Source: Bacillota bacterium
Lineage (GTDB): Bacteria > Bacillota > Clostridia > Acetivibrionales > DTU013
Direction: 5' to 3'
Length of the DNA stretch: 64,000 nucleotides
Assembly (NCBI GenBank): GCA_023435305.1
Contig: JAEYRV010000027.1
Location: 62,001 to 126,000 of the forward strand
Shown here: piece after piece, positions 1-7,580 of the stretch
Layout of the letters: the number at the start of each line of letters is the position of its first letter
Position numbering within the stretch: position 1 is the first letter of the stretch
Program-made: the position numbers and the translations under genes
Notes under the pieces: generated by a model
What the model was told of the DNA's origin: nothing
The model's database searches: none
Seen by the model: only the letters and a program-made list of their open reading frames with translations

Positions 1-703
1 CCAGGCTGTTCAGCTTGTTCAGATTGCCGGTAAGGCTCTCGATCTGGTATCTTATTTCAGTCAGCTTGCTCTCGGCTTTAAAGATCTCCTCCAGGTCATT
101 AAGCTTGACTACATAAGCTTCAAGCTTTTCCTGCTCCATCTTCAACAGCCTCAGCCTTGATTCCACATCAACTACCTGATCCGTAACATCCTGTCCGTCT
201 GTTGTGTAATTGTATACATCGCCCAGGCCCCTCAGCTTGTTGATCACGGAATCAAACATTGACTTATCGACACGCAGTACTATCGTTCCGCTCTTTACAA
301 GCTTCATTTCCTCTTCGATATAGACTCTGTCAGTATTTATATTTGTCTGCTGAACAAAGCCTATGTTGGCAATTATGCCCTCAATGTTGGCAAATGCTTT
401 ATCGAAGTTTTCCACTTCTATGGTCAGGTTAGCGCTTCTGATTATTTTTCTCTCGGCAAGTATGGCATTGGAGACATTTACGGGGCTGCTCCCGACTCCC
501 GCCAGCGAATCTGCATCAGGAGCCATTGGCGCTTCTGCCGGAGCATCTACTCCATATTCACCTTTATTGTACGAGCCCGAATCCATCGCAGGCCCTGCTG
601 TCGTCGACGGCGCCCGATCAGCCTTATTACCGCTGCTGCAGCCTGTCATTACCGATGCCAAGATCACCAGTACCAGGATTATACCTAATAACTTTCTGGG
701 CAT
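1..703 (-). CDS. DUF4349-type lipoprotein, 3' part outside window
   Basis: The gene runs off the left edge, so about 234 N-terminal residues are visible. It starts at an ATG (701-703) behind a strong AAAGGAGGAGG site. The first 22 residues are a lipoprotein signal peptide ending in VMTGC, so Cys22 should be lipidated and the protein held on the outer face of the membrane. A Ser/Pro/Ala-rich linker follows, then the block with RSANLTIEVENFDKAF and a long heptad-like helix toward the edge. This order (lipobox, linker, conserved beta-alpha segment, coiled coil) matches the DUF4349 family, whose members usually end in one transmembrane helix; that end is not visible. The function is unknown. The family call rests on remembered sequence pattern, not on a search. 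Confidence 0.75.
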   Translation of the reverse strand, partial: MPRKLLGIILVLVILASVMTGCSSGNKADRAPSTTAGPAMDSGSYNKGEYGVDAPAEAPMAPDADSLAGVGSSPVNVSNAILAERKIIRSANLTIEVENFDKAFANIEGIIANIGFVQQTNINTDRVYIEEEMKLVKSGTIVLRVDKSMFDSVINKLRGLGDVYNYTTDGQDVTDQVVDVESRLRLLKMEQEKLEAYVVKLNDLEEIFKAESKLTEIRYQIESLTGNLNKLNSL

Positions 704-821
704 AACTTCCTCCTCCTTTATCCCATATATGTATTTATTGGGCTTAATAGTACAGACGTAAATGCTTTATCAAAGTTCCATCGAAGTTAAAGTACAGTTA
801 GAGCCTAATAATACATAAAGA

Positions 822-839
822 GCTGCCTTATCAGGCAGC
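822..839 (-). terminator. Hairpin after the EF-G paralogue
   Basis: A perfect 7-bp stem GCTGCCT/AGGCAGC with a 4-base loop lies 28 bases past the stop codon of the EF-G-like gene. On the minus strand it is followed by TCTTTATGTATT, a moderate U-rich tail, so it probably ends that transcript. Confidence 0.6.
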
Positions 840-866
840 CCTCATGATCATCCAACAATTACCTTA

Positions 867-2957
867 TTATTCGTCATCAACGTCGTCGGTCATTTCCTTC
901 TTGGCCTCATCAATGACCTTCTGAGCCACATTGGCCGGAGCCTCCTCATATCTTTCAAAATACTGCTTGAAGGCGCCTCTGCCCTGGGTCATGCTTCTGA
1001 GATCGTTGGCATATTTGAACATCTCCGCCGACGGCACTTCTGCAACGACCTGCTGCAAACCGCCTTCCTGCGGGTTCATGCCGAGGATCCTTCCCCTTCT
1101 CTTGTTGAGGTCACCGATGATGTCTCCCATGTAGTTGTCCGGAATATATACCTCAACATGGCTTATGGGCTCGAGCAGTACAGGTCCTGCCAGCGGGAGG
1201 CCCTTCTTGTAGGCCAGGCGGGCTGCGATCTTGAATGCCATTTCTGAAGAGTCGACATCATGATATGATCCATCCACCAGAGTGGCCTTCAGATTAACAA
1301 CCGGATATCCTGCCAGAACTCCGTGGGGTATAGCCTCACGAAGACCCTTTTCAACTGCCGGGTGATACTGCTTCGGAACTGATCCGCCGAAAATCTTTTC
1401 TTCAAATACCAGGTCCTCGGATTCACCGCGCTCGAATTCCACCCATACATGTCCATACTGGCCATGGCCGCCGGACTGTTTCTTGTGCTTTCCTTCAACC
1501 TTGACCTTCTTCTTTATGGTCTCTCTGTAGGGGACCTTGGGATCTACCAGATTAACTGATACACCGAATTTTGCCTTGAGCTTGCTCACGATAACGTCGA
1601 GATGCTGCTCGCCGACACCGGATATAACGGTCTGATGAGTCTCAGTATTCAATTCTACCTTGAAGGTAGGATCTTCATCCTGAAGCCTGTTGAGACCCGA
1701 ACCTATCTTTTCCTCGTCACCCTTGGCCTTCGGTTCTACTGCCAGCGAAAGCGCCGGTTCGGGGAAGACGATCTTCTCAAGGGCCACCGGCTTTGCCTGG
1801 TCGCACAGAGTGTCGTTCGTATTGGTATACTGCAGCTTTGCAACTGCGCCTATATCCCCTGCGATGAGCTTATCGACAGGAAGCTGCTTCTTTCCTCTCA
1901 GCATGAATACCTGAGCTGTTTTCTCGTTTTTCTCCGCTGTTGTATTATAAACAACCGTGTCTGATTTAAATGTGCCCGAATATACTCTGAATATTGAGAT
2001 CTTTCCAACAAAGGGGTCTGCAATAGTCTTGAAAACAAGAGCCGACATGCTCTCATCCGCAGCATTCCTCAATTCCACGACTGTGTCAGTTCCGGGCTTG
2101 ACTGCCTTTGTTACCGGCTTGACTGCAGGTGAGGGCATATATTCCACGATCATATCCATGAGTGTCTGCACGCCCTGATTAAGGAATGAAGAGCCGCAGA
2201 GCACCGGAACTATGGAACCGTCGGAGATTCCTGCGCACAGGCCCTTCTGTATTTCCTCATTTGTAAACTCCTCGCCTCCGAAGAACTTTTCCATCAATTC
2301 CTCATCTGTTTCGGCGATCGCTTCATTGAGGACATCCTTCAATTCTGTGATCTTATCATTCAAATCGGCTGGGATAGCTGCATCTACAAGCTTATCCTTG
2401 TCGAATTTTTTTGCTTTCATATTTATAACATCAACAAAACCTGTAAATTTCTCTGCTTCTATGATGGGAAGCTGGAAAGCAATTACATTTTTGCCGAATG
2501 TATCTGTCAACTGGTCAAGTACTTCAAAGAAATTTGCATTTTCTTCGTCCATCTTGTTAACGAAGAACATTTTGGGCAGTGCATACTCTTTGGCATATGC
2601 CCAGGACTTTTCAGTACCTACTGCGACGCCGCCCTTGGCCGGAACCAATATGACTGCGGAATCTGATATCCTGATTCCCTGCTTTACTTCTCCCACAAAG
2701 TCAAAATAGCCGGGAGTGTCAATAACATTGATTTTAACATCCTTCCATTCACAAGGTGCAATAGCTGTGTTGATCGAAATCTTCCTCTTGATTTCCTCCG
2801 GGTCGTAATCCGTAGTAGTATTACCGTCATTAACCTTGCCAAATCTGTCAAGTACTCCGGTATTGAACAGCATAGCCTCCGCAAGAGTCGTCTTACCTGC
2901 CCCGCCGTGCGACAACAGGCACACATTGCGGAGCTTTTCCACGGTATAATCCTTCAT
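867..2957 (-). CDS. Elongation factor G paralogue (EF-G2/FusA2-like GTPase)
   Basis: This 696-residue protein has the full EF-G domain order. The G1 loop is SHGGAGKTT (residues 16-24), G3 is DTPGYFDF (80-87) and G4 is NKMD (134-137); EF-G domains II-V follow, and the tail is acidic. The catalytic histidine of classical EF-G and EF-Tu (DTPGH) is Tyr84 here, and the G1 loop differs from the usual AHIDAGKTT. Both features are typical of the EF-G2/FusA2 subfamily, so this is probably not the main translocase. It stands alone, not in a str operon with rpsL, rpsG and tuf. The start ATG follows AAGGGGGAA. Its exact role (ribosome recycling, stress, tetracycline-like protection) cannot be read from sequence. 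Confidence 0.85.
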   Translation of the reverse strand: MKDYTVEKLRNVCLLSHGGAGKTTLAEAMLFNTGVLDRFGKVNDGNTTTDYDPEEIKRKISINTAIAPCEWKDVKINVIDTPGYFDFVGEVKQGIRISDSAVILVPAKGGVAVGTEKSWAYAKEYALPKMFFVNKMDEENANFFEVLDQLTDTFGKNVIAFQLPIIEAEKFTGFVDVINMKAKKFDKDKLVDAAIPADLNDKITELKDVLNEAIAETDEELMEKFFGGEEFTNEEIQKGLCAGISDGSIVPVLCGSSFLNQGVQTLMDMIVEYMPSPAVKPVTKAVKPGTDTVVELRNAADESMSALVFKTIADPFVGKISIFRVYSGTFKSDTVVYNTTAEKNEKTAQVFMLRGKKQLPVDKLIAGDIGAVAKLQYTNTNDTLCDQAKPVALEKIVFPEPALSLAVEPKAKGDEEKIGSGLNRLQDEDPTFKVELNTETHQTVISGVGEQHLDVIVSKLKAKFGVSVNLVDPKVPYRETIKKKVKVEGKHKKQSGGHGQYGHVWVEFERGESEDLVFEEKIFGGSVPKQYHPAVEKGLREAIPHGVLAGYPVVNLKATLVDGSYHDVDSSEMAFKIAARLAYKKGLPLAGPVLLEPISHVEVYIPDNYMGDIIGDLNKRRGRILGMNPQEGGLQQVVAEVPSAEMFKYANDLRSMTQGRGAFKQYFERYEEAPANVAQKVIDEAKKEMTDDVDDE

Positions 2958-3048
2958 ATGAATTCCCCCTTGTTTTATTACGCTCTTTTAGTATTTTCCT
3001 TTTACAGGAAAAAGATTCAAGCAATATGGGTATTATGACACAATGTAT

Positions 3049-3076
3049 ATTATAACATACATCAAGGCCAGTTCAA
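3049..3076 (-). promoter_or_regulatory. Putative promoter of the EF-G paralogue
   Basis: Read on the minus strand: TTGAAC (3071-3076), a 16-bp spacer and TATAAT (3049-3054), about 90 bases before the start codon. This is a good vegetative sigma-factor match. Confidence 0.55.
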
Positions 3077-3167
3077 GGATTTTCTTGAAAGAGAAGACCG
3101 TCCTGAGGACAGGACTGTCCCTCCAAAAAGATACTGATGGTCCGGTCATTGCAGGATACCGTTTTTC

Positions 3168-3196
3168 TTGACATTTCCAATGTATCAATGTAAATT
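3168..3196 (+). promoter_or_regulatory. Putative promoter of the aroF-tyrA-aroA operon
   Basis: TTGACA (3168-3173), a 17-bp spacer and TAAATT (3191-3196), about 110 bases before the aroF start. The -35 box and spacing are consensus and the -10 box is 4/6. Confidence 0.6.
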
Positions 3197-3304
3197 TAAA
3201 TCAAAATAACACCAAAGTAATATAGTTGGTAAAACGGCAGAATGGAAAGAATAGCAGCATAGTAACCGAAATACGGCAGAAAGACGGCAGAAAGGAAGAT
3301 ATTT

Positions 3305-4330
3305 ATGATTATTGTAATGAAGCCCGGCTCAAAGGAGTCCGAAATACGTGAAGTTTCAAATGTTCTGGAAAATGCCGGATTGGGGGTCCATATCTCCAAG
3401 GGCACCGAGAGGACTATTATCGGTGTGATCGGCGATAAACGGCTCCTTCGCGATATCCCTCTCGAACTGATGCAGGGTGTCGACAAGCTGGTGCCTATAA
3501 TGGAAAGCTACAAGCTGGCCGGCAGGACCTTCAAGCCGGAGGCGAGCGTAATAGATGTGGGCGGAGTGAAAATAGGCGGCAGGGAGCTTGTGATGATGGC
3601 AGGCCCTTGCGCCGTGGAAGGCCCGGATCAGATAATGGAAGCGGCCAGGGCCATCAAGAAGTCCGGCGCACAGTTCCTTCGAGGCGGAGCCTTCAAGCCC
3701 AGGACCTCCCCCTATTCCTTCCAGGGGCTGGAGGAGGAAGGACTGAAAATGCTCAAGGAAGCCAGCGAGGCTACGGGCCTGCTGACCGTCACGGAAGTCA
3801 TAAGCGAGCGTTCTGTAGAGATAGCGGCAAGATATGTCGACATGTTCCAGATCGGCGCGCGAAATTCACAGAACTTCCACCTTCTCAGGGAAGTGGGACG
3901 CTCAGGCAAGCCGGTGCTATTTAAAAGAGGCTCCGCAACTACTATAGATGAATGGCTCAATGCAGCTGAATATATAATGAGCGAGGGCAATTACAATGTA
4001 GTGCTCTGTGAACGCGGCATCAGGACCTTTGAGACAGCAACAAGAAATACGCTGGACATCAGCGCCGTCCCGGTCGTTAAAAGCAGCAGCCATCTGCCGG
4101 TGATCGTCGACCCCAGCCATGCTGCAGGAAGGACTCAGTACATCCTGCCCCTTTCGAGGGCAGCCATTGCAGCAGGCGCCGACGGCCTGATCATCGAAGT
4201 GCATCCGTGTCCGAGATGTGCCCTTTCAGATGCTGCACAGCAATTGGATCCCGAATCATTTGACAATTTGTGTAAAGATATTGGAAAGATTGCCGAAATA
4301 GTAGGCAGAGAGTTCAGATATGGAGATTGA
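3305..4330 (+). CDS. aroF: 3-deoxy-7-phosphoheptulonate (DAHP) synthase
   Basis: This 341-residue enzyme condenses phosphoenolpyruvate and erythrose 4-phosphate, the first step of the shikimate pathway. Residues 1-70 form a ferredoxin-like regulatory domain. The rest is the DAHP synthase barrel, with the hallmarks GPCAVEG, GGAFKPRTSPYSFQG, a DPSHAAGR loop (metal/substrate binding) and a final EVHP segment. This N-terminal-domain plus short-barrel form is the type I-beta class seen in Thermotoga and Bacillus, where the extra domain can mediate feedback inhibition. The ATG at 3305 follows AAAGGAAG. The end overlaps tyrA by 11 bases, implying translational coupling in a three-gene aromatic operon. 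Confidence 0.95.
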   Translation: MIIVMKPGSKESEIREVSNVLENAGLGVHISKGTERTIIGVIGDKRLLRDIPLELMQGVDKLVPIMESYKLAGRTFKPEASVIDVGGVKIGGRELVMMAGPCAVEGPDQIMEAARAIKKSGAQFLRGGAFKPRTSPYSFQGLEEEGLKMLKEASEATGLLTVTEVISERSVEIAARYVDMFQIGARNSQNFHLLREVGRSGKPVLFKRGSATTIDEWLNAAEYIMSEGNYNVVLCERGIRTFETATRNTLDISAVPVVKSSSHLPVIVDPSHAAGRTQYILPLSRAAIAAGADGLIIEVHPCPRCALSDAAQQLDPESFDNLCKDIGKIAEIVGREFRYGD

Positions 4331-5420
4331 AAGAGTATCGATCATCGGCCTTGGGCTGATCGGGGGTTCTCTGGCACGGGCATTGCGGGCAAAGACAGCG
4401 GCAGGTGAAATCCTGGCCGTCGACAGCGACCAGTCAGCTCTTGGGCTCGCACTGGAACAAGGTATCATCGACAGAGGTCTTGCTGAGCCGGACAGCAGTG
4501 TCTGTTCCTCGGATATTATTTTCATCTGTACTCCGGTAAAGCAGGCACTTGTTTATCTGGATATGCTGGCTCCTAAGGCAGGAGACAGGACTATAATCAC
4601 CGATGTGTGCAGCACCAAGAGCGAGATCATGGAATATGCCGAAAAGATGCAGAAGGCGCCGTGCTTTATTGGAGGCCATCCAATGGCCGGCACTGAAAGA
4701 TCCGGTTTCGCAAACAGCTTCGCACATCTTTTCGAGAATGCATATTATGTACTTACACCGGCATCAAACGCATCACAGGAAGCTGTCAGCATTCTTACCT
4801 CAGTTGTTGAGAGCATTGGTGCCATACCTCTTATAATGACCGCAGAGGAACACGACAGGGCTGCAGGCAGCATAAGCCATCTCCCCCATGTGCTTGCTGC
4901 GGCGCTGGTGAACCTGGTAAGAGAAGCCGACAAGGGCAGCGGCAGAATGCAGGCTTTAGCCGCCGGCGGCTTCAGGGACATAACACGGATAGCTTCATCA
5001 AATCCGGGGTTATGGGAAAGCATCGTACTTAGCAATAAGGAACAATTATTACTGCTTTTAAGGCAGCTTGAAAAAATATTGGATGAATTTGCCGGGTACA
5101 TGGAAAACAGCAGCTCGGAAGACATATACGATTTCTTCAGCCAGGCGGGCAGATTCCGGGACTCCATATCAGATCACGGACGCGGATTGCTGCCGGCAGT
5201 ACACAAGCTTATCGTAGATGTGCAGGACAGACCCGGGATTATAGGCGAGATAGCAACAATACTGGGCAGCAATAATATTAATATTAAGAATATAAATGTG
5301 GCAAACAGCCGCGAATTCGAGCAAGGATGCCTGATAATAACACTCTCCGACAGCGAGAGTGCAAATATTGCCTTTGACTTGCTCGTGAAAACAGGATATA
5401 AAGTATTTAAAAATAGGTAA
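4320..5420 (+). CDS. tyrA: Prephenate dehydrogenase
   Basis: The 366-residue protein makes 4-hydroxyphenylpyruvate for tyrosine synthesis using NAD(P). The Rossmann loop GLGLIGGSLA lies at about residues 10-19. The catalytic region carries GGHPMAGTERSG and SHLPHVLAAAL. A C-terminal ACT domain (about 293-366, containing VQDRPGIIGEIATILG) probably binds an amino acid for feedback control. Bacillus TyrA has the same dehydrogenase-ACT layout. Its ATG sits inside the last codons of aroF, and aroA follows after 33 bases. No chorismate mutase domain is fused, so that activity must be encoded elsewhere. Confidence 0.95.
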   Translation: MEIERVSIIGLGLIGGSLARALRAKTAAGEILAVDSDQSALGLALEQGIIDRGLAEPDSSVCSSDIIFICTPVKQALVYLDMLAPKAGDRTIITDVCSTKSEIMEYAEKMQKAPCFIGGHPMAGTERSGFANSFAHLFENAYYVLTPASNASQEAVSILTSVVESIGAIPLIMTAEEHDRAAGSISHLPHVLAAALVNLVREADKGSGRMQALAAGGFRDITRIASSNPGLWESIVLSNKEQLLLLLRQLEKILDEFAGYMENSSSEDIYDFFSQAGRFRDSISDHGRGLLPAVHKLIVDVQDRPGIIGEIATILGSNNINIKNINVANSREFEQGCLIITLSDSESANIAFDLLVKTGYKVFKNR

Positions 5421-5453
5421 TTTATATGATTTCTTATTCAGGGGGGACGTAGC

Positions 5454-6728
5454 GTGTTAATTGAGAAGAGGAACAGACTCAGGGGAGAAATAACCGTACC
5501 CGGCGACAAATCGATTTCCCACAGGGCGATAGTCATCGGAGCTCTTGCAAGCGGGACTACCGAGGTGGACAATTTTCTGCTTGGAGAAGACTGCATAAGC
5601 ACTATCGATTGTTTCAGAAAGATGCAGGTCGGAATCGAAATATTGCAGGATAACAGGGTCAGGGTAAACGGCAAGGGTCTTTATGGCCTTAAGGCTCCCG
5701 CTGCAGTGCTCAATGCAGGACGCTCAGGCACCGCGCTCCGGCTGCTGCTTGGAGTCCTTTGCGGCCAGCCGTTCACATCCGGTATCATCAGAAACGAATC
5801 CTCGATGAAAAAGCCGGTGGGTAAGGTCGTAAATTATCTCAGGCAGATGGGAGCCGGCATCTCAGGCAAGGAAGACGGCAATCTCTGTCCTCTGACCATT
5901 TCCCCATCCAGGCTCAGGGGAATAGAATGCGAACTGCCGGTACACGAGACACATATAAAGTCTCCGCTGCTGCTGGCAGGCCTGTACTCCGACAGCGAAA
6001 CCATCGTCCATGAACCTGTAATGTCAAGAAATCATACCGAACTGATGCTTAATTATTTCGGAGCCGATATAAGATCAGAAGGTCTTACAGTCAGATCACA
6101 TTCTGTTGAAAACCTATATGCACAGAAGGTATCGATTCCCGGCGATATATCCATGGCATCGTATTTTATTACAGCAGCGCTGCTGGTCCCCAATTCAGAC
6201 ATCGTTATAAAGAACGTAGGCGTCAACGCTACAAGGACCGGCATATTGAATGTGTATAAAGATATGGGAGCCGCCATCGAGCTGTTGAATGAAAAAACCG
6301 TCAGCGGCGAAAACGTTGCCGATATACATGTAATGACTTCGGGCCTGAAGGGCGTGAAAATCGACGGCCAGCATGTTCCGAGCCTCATTGACGAGCTGCC
6401 GGTCATTATTGTCGCAGCCAGTCTTGCTGAGGGCACGACCGAGATAAACGGCCTCTCCGGCTTCAAGGTCAAGGAGTCAGGCAAGCTGAAGGCAATTTCC
6501 ATGGAGCTTGCAAAAATGGGCGCGAAAATTACAGAGAACGAAGACGGGCTGGTCATCGAGGGCCGGAAATCCCTCAGAGGTACAGTCGTAGACAGCAATA
6601 ACAACCACTCCCATGCCATGGCCCTGTCTATAGCCGGGCTGGTCGCAGAGGAAGAGACTACGATAAGGAAAACACAATCTGTCGATATCGTGTACCCCAA
6701 ATTCTATGAAACGCTTAACAAGCTTTGA
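5454..6728 (+). CDS. aroA: 3-phosphoshikimate 1-carboxyvinyltransferase (EPSP synthase)
   Basis: The 424-residue enzyme joins shikimate 3-phosphate and phosphoenolpyruvate in the sixth shikimate step. It shows PGDKSISHR near residues 16-24, the NAGRSGTALRLL loop near 88-99, the MKKPVGKVVNYLRQMGA helix and a late NNHSHAMALSIAGL segment, all placed as in the two-domain EPSP synthase fold. Length is normal. The start is GTG at 5454, behind a run of six G (5441-5446) that serves as the ribosome binding site. It is the last gene of the operon, with a strong terminator 16 bases after the stop. Confidence 0.95.
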   Translation: MLIEKRNRLRGEITVPGDKSISHRAIVIGALASGTTEVDNFLLGEDCISTIDCFRKMQVGIEILQDNRVRVNGKGLYGLKAPAAVLNAGRSGTALRLLLGVLCGQPFTSGIIRNESSMKKPVGKVVNYLRQMGAGISGKEDGNLCPLTISPSRLRGIECELPVHETHIKSPLLLAGLYSDSETIVHEPVMSRNHTELMLNYFGADIRSEGLTVRSHSVENLYAQKVSIPGDISMASYFITAALLVPNSDIVIKNVGVNATRTGILNVYKDMGAAIELLNEKTVSGENVADIHVMTSGLKGVKIDGQHVPSLIDELPVIIVAASLAEGTTEINGLSGFKVKESGKLKAISMELAKMGAKITENEDGLVIEGRKSLRGTVVDSNNNHSHAMALSIAGLVAEEETTIRKTQSVDIVYPKFYETLNKL

Positions 6729-6743
6729 TCAGCATATACACAA

Positions 6744-6786
6744 AAGCGTCCGGATACTTACTGGTATCCGGACGCTTATTTTTTTT
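6744..6786. terminator. Bidirectional terminator between aroA and rex
   Basis: A perfect 14-bp stem (6744-6757 with 6764-6777) with a 6-base loop is followed by eight T on the plus strand. The flanking A-rich bases give a shorter U tail on the minus strand, so it can serve both convergent genes. Confidence 0.9.
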
Positions 6787-6788
6787 CG

Positions 6789-7424
6789 CTATTCAAACTT
6801 TTCCTTTATTTTATAGCCAAGAACCATCAGACTGTCGCTGAGGTGCACATTCTCAATGACCATTTCATACGGGAGCTTCAGATCCATCGGAGAAAAGTTC
6901 CAGATCCCCTTTATGCCAAGACGCGCTACCCTTTCGGCCGTCTCACGCGTATGCTCTGCCGGCACCGTGAGCATTGCAATATCGACCTTGTTTCCGCCCA
7001 CAAAATCTTCAAGGGTCTTCATATCCAATATTTCAAGTCCGTTTATTTTTTTCCCGATGAGCTTGGGATCGACATCGAACAGCCCTATTGTCTTAAAGCC
7101 TCTCTTTTCAAAGTTGCCATAGTGAGCCAGCGCCTGTCCCATGTTGCCCGCCCCTAGTATAATAGTCTGGAACTTGTTGTTGACACCCAATATATTGGCT
7201 ATTTCATTGTAAAGCAATTCCACATTGTATCCGTAGCCCTGCTGTCCAAAGCCTCCAAAGCAATTAAGATCCTGTCTTATCTGTGATGCTGTTATCCCCA
7301 TTCTGCCGCTGAGTTCCTTGGATGATATCCTGGTTATATCCATCATGAGCAGGTCGGACAAATATCTGTAATATCTGGGGAGCCTTTTGATAACCGCAAT
7401 AGAGACATTCTTTTTTGAAGCCAT
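6789..7424 (-). CDS. rex: Redox-sensing transcriptional repressor Rex
   Basis: This 211-residue repressor senses the NADH/NAD+ ratio and controls fermentation and anaerobic genes. The N-terminal winged helix includes VIKRLPRYYRYLSDL and SSKELSGRMGITASQIRQDL. A Rossmann domain follows with GAGNMGQALAHY near residues 92-103. The reading frame is open further upstream, but the ATG at 7424 is the natural start: it follows GGAGGAGG at good spacing and gives the usual N-terminus MASKKNVS. It is transcribed away from the ABC-F gene and has a near-perfect promoter of its own. Confidence 0.95.
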   Translation of the reverse strand: MASKKNVSIAVIKRLPRYYRYLSDLLMMDITRISSKELSGRMGITASQIRQDLNCFGGFGQQGYGYNVELLYNEIANILGVNNKFQTIILGAGNMGQALAHYGNFEKRGFKTIGLFDVDPKLIGKKINGLEILDMKTLEDFVGGNKVDIAMLTVPAEHTRETAERVARLGIKGIWNFSPMDLKLPYEMVIENVHLSDSLMVLGYKIKEKFE

Positions 7425-7475
7425 GTACTGCCTCCTCCAAAATTTGATAACGTTTTGGGCACTTGCTCCAATGAA

Positions 7476-7504
7476 ATTATACAACTTTGATATTTTTTTG
7501 TCAA
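7476..7504 (-). promoter_or_regulatory. Consensus promoter of rex
   Basis: On the minus strand TTGACA (7499-7504), a 17-bp spacer and TATAAT (7476-7481): both boxes and the spacing are consensus. No clear Rex operator (TTGTGAAN4-type palindrome) was found over it. Confidence 0.8.
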
Positions 7505-7580
7505 TATTGCCCCAAACCACATATTCTGCTAGAATTAAGTCTCGTAGAAACCAAACAGCATTTACGGAACGGGACGGGAA

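Larger units (their letters stand above)
2958..3304. other. Divergent intergenic region between EF-G paralogue and aroF
   Basis: No gene is seen in these 347 bases. They hold the two divergent promoters listed separately and a small imperfect palindrome around 3098-3120 (GTCCTGAGGAC followed by GGACTGTCC). Just before aroF there are several copies of a short CGGCAGAA-like string. No T-box or known riboswitch was recognised in front of the aromatic operon. Confidence 0.5.

Noticed and set aside
2958..3304. T-box or tyrosine/phenylalanine leader before the aromatic operon
   Set aside because: No T-box sequence, antiterminator pair or leader peptide could be found.
6053..6700. Open frame of 215 codons on the minus strand
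   Set aside because: It lies entirely inside aroA on the other strand, has a low-complexity Ser-rich product and no ribosome binding site.
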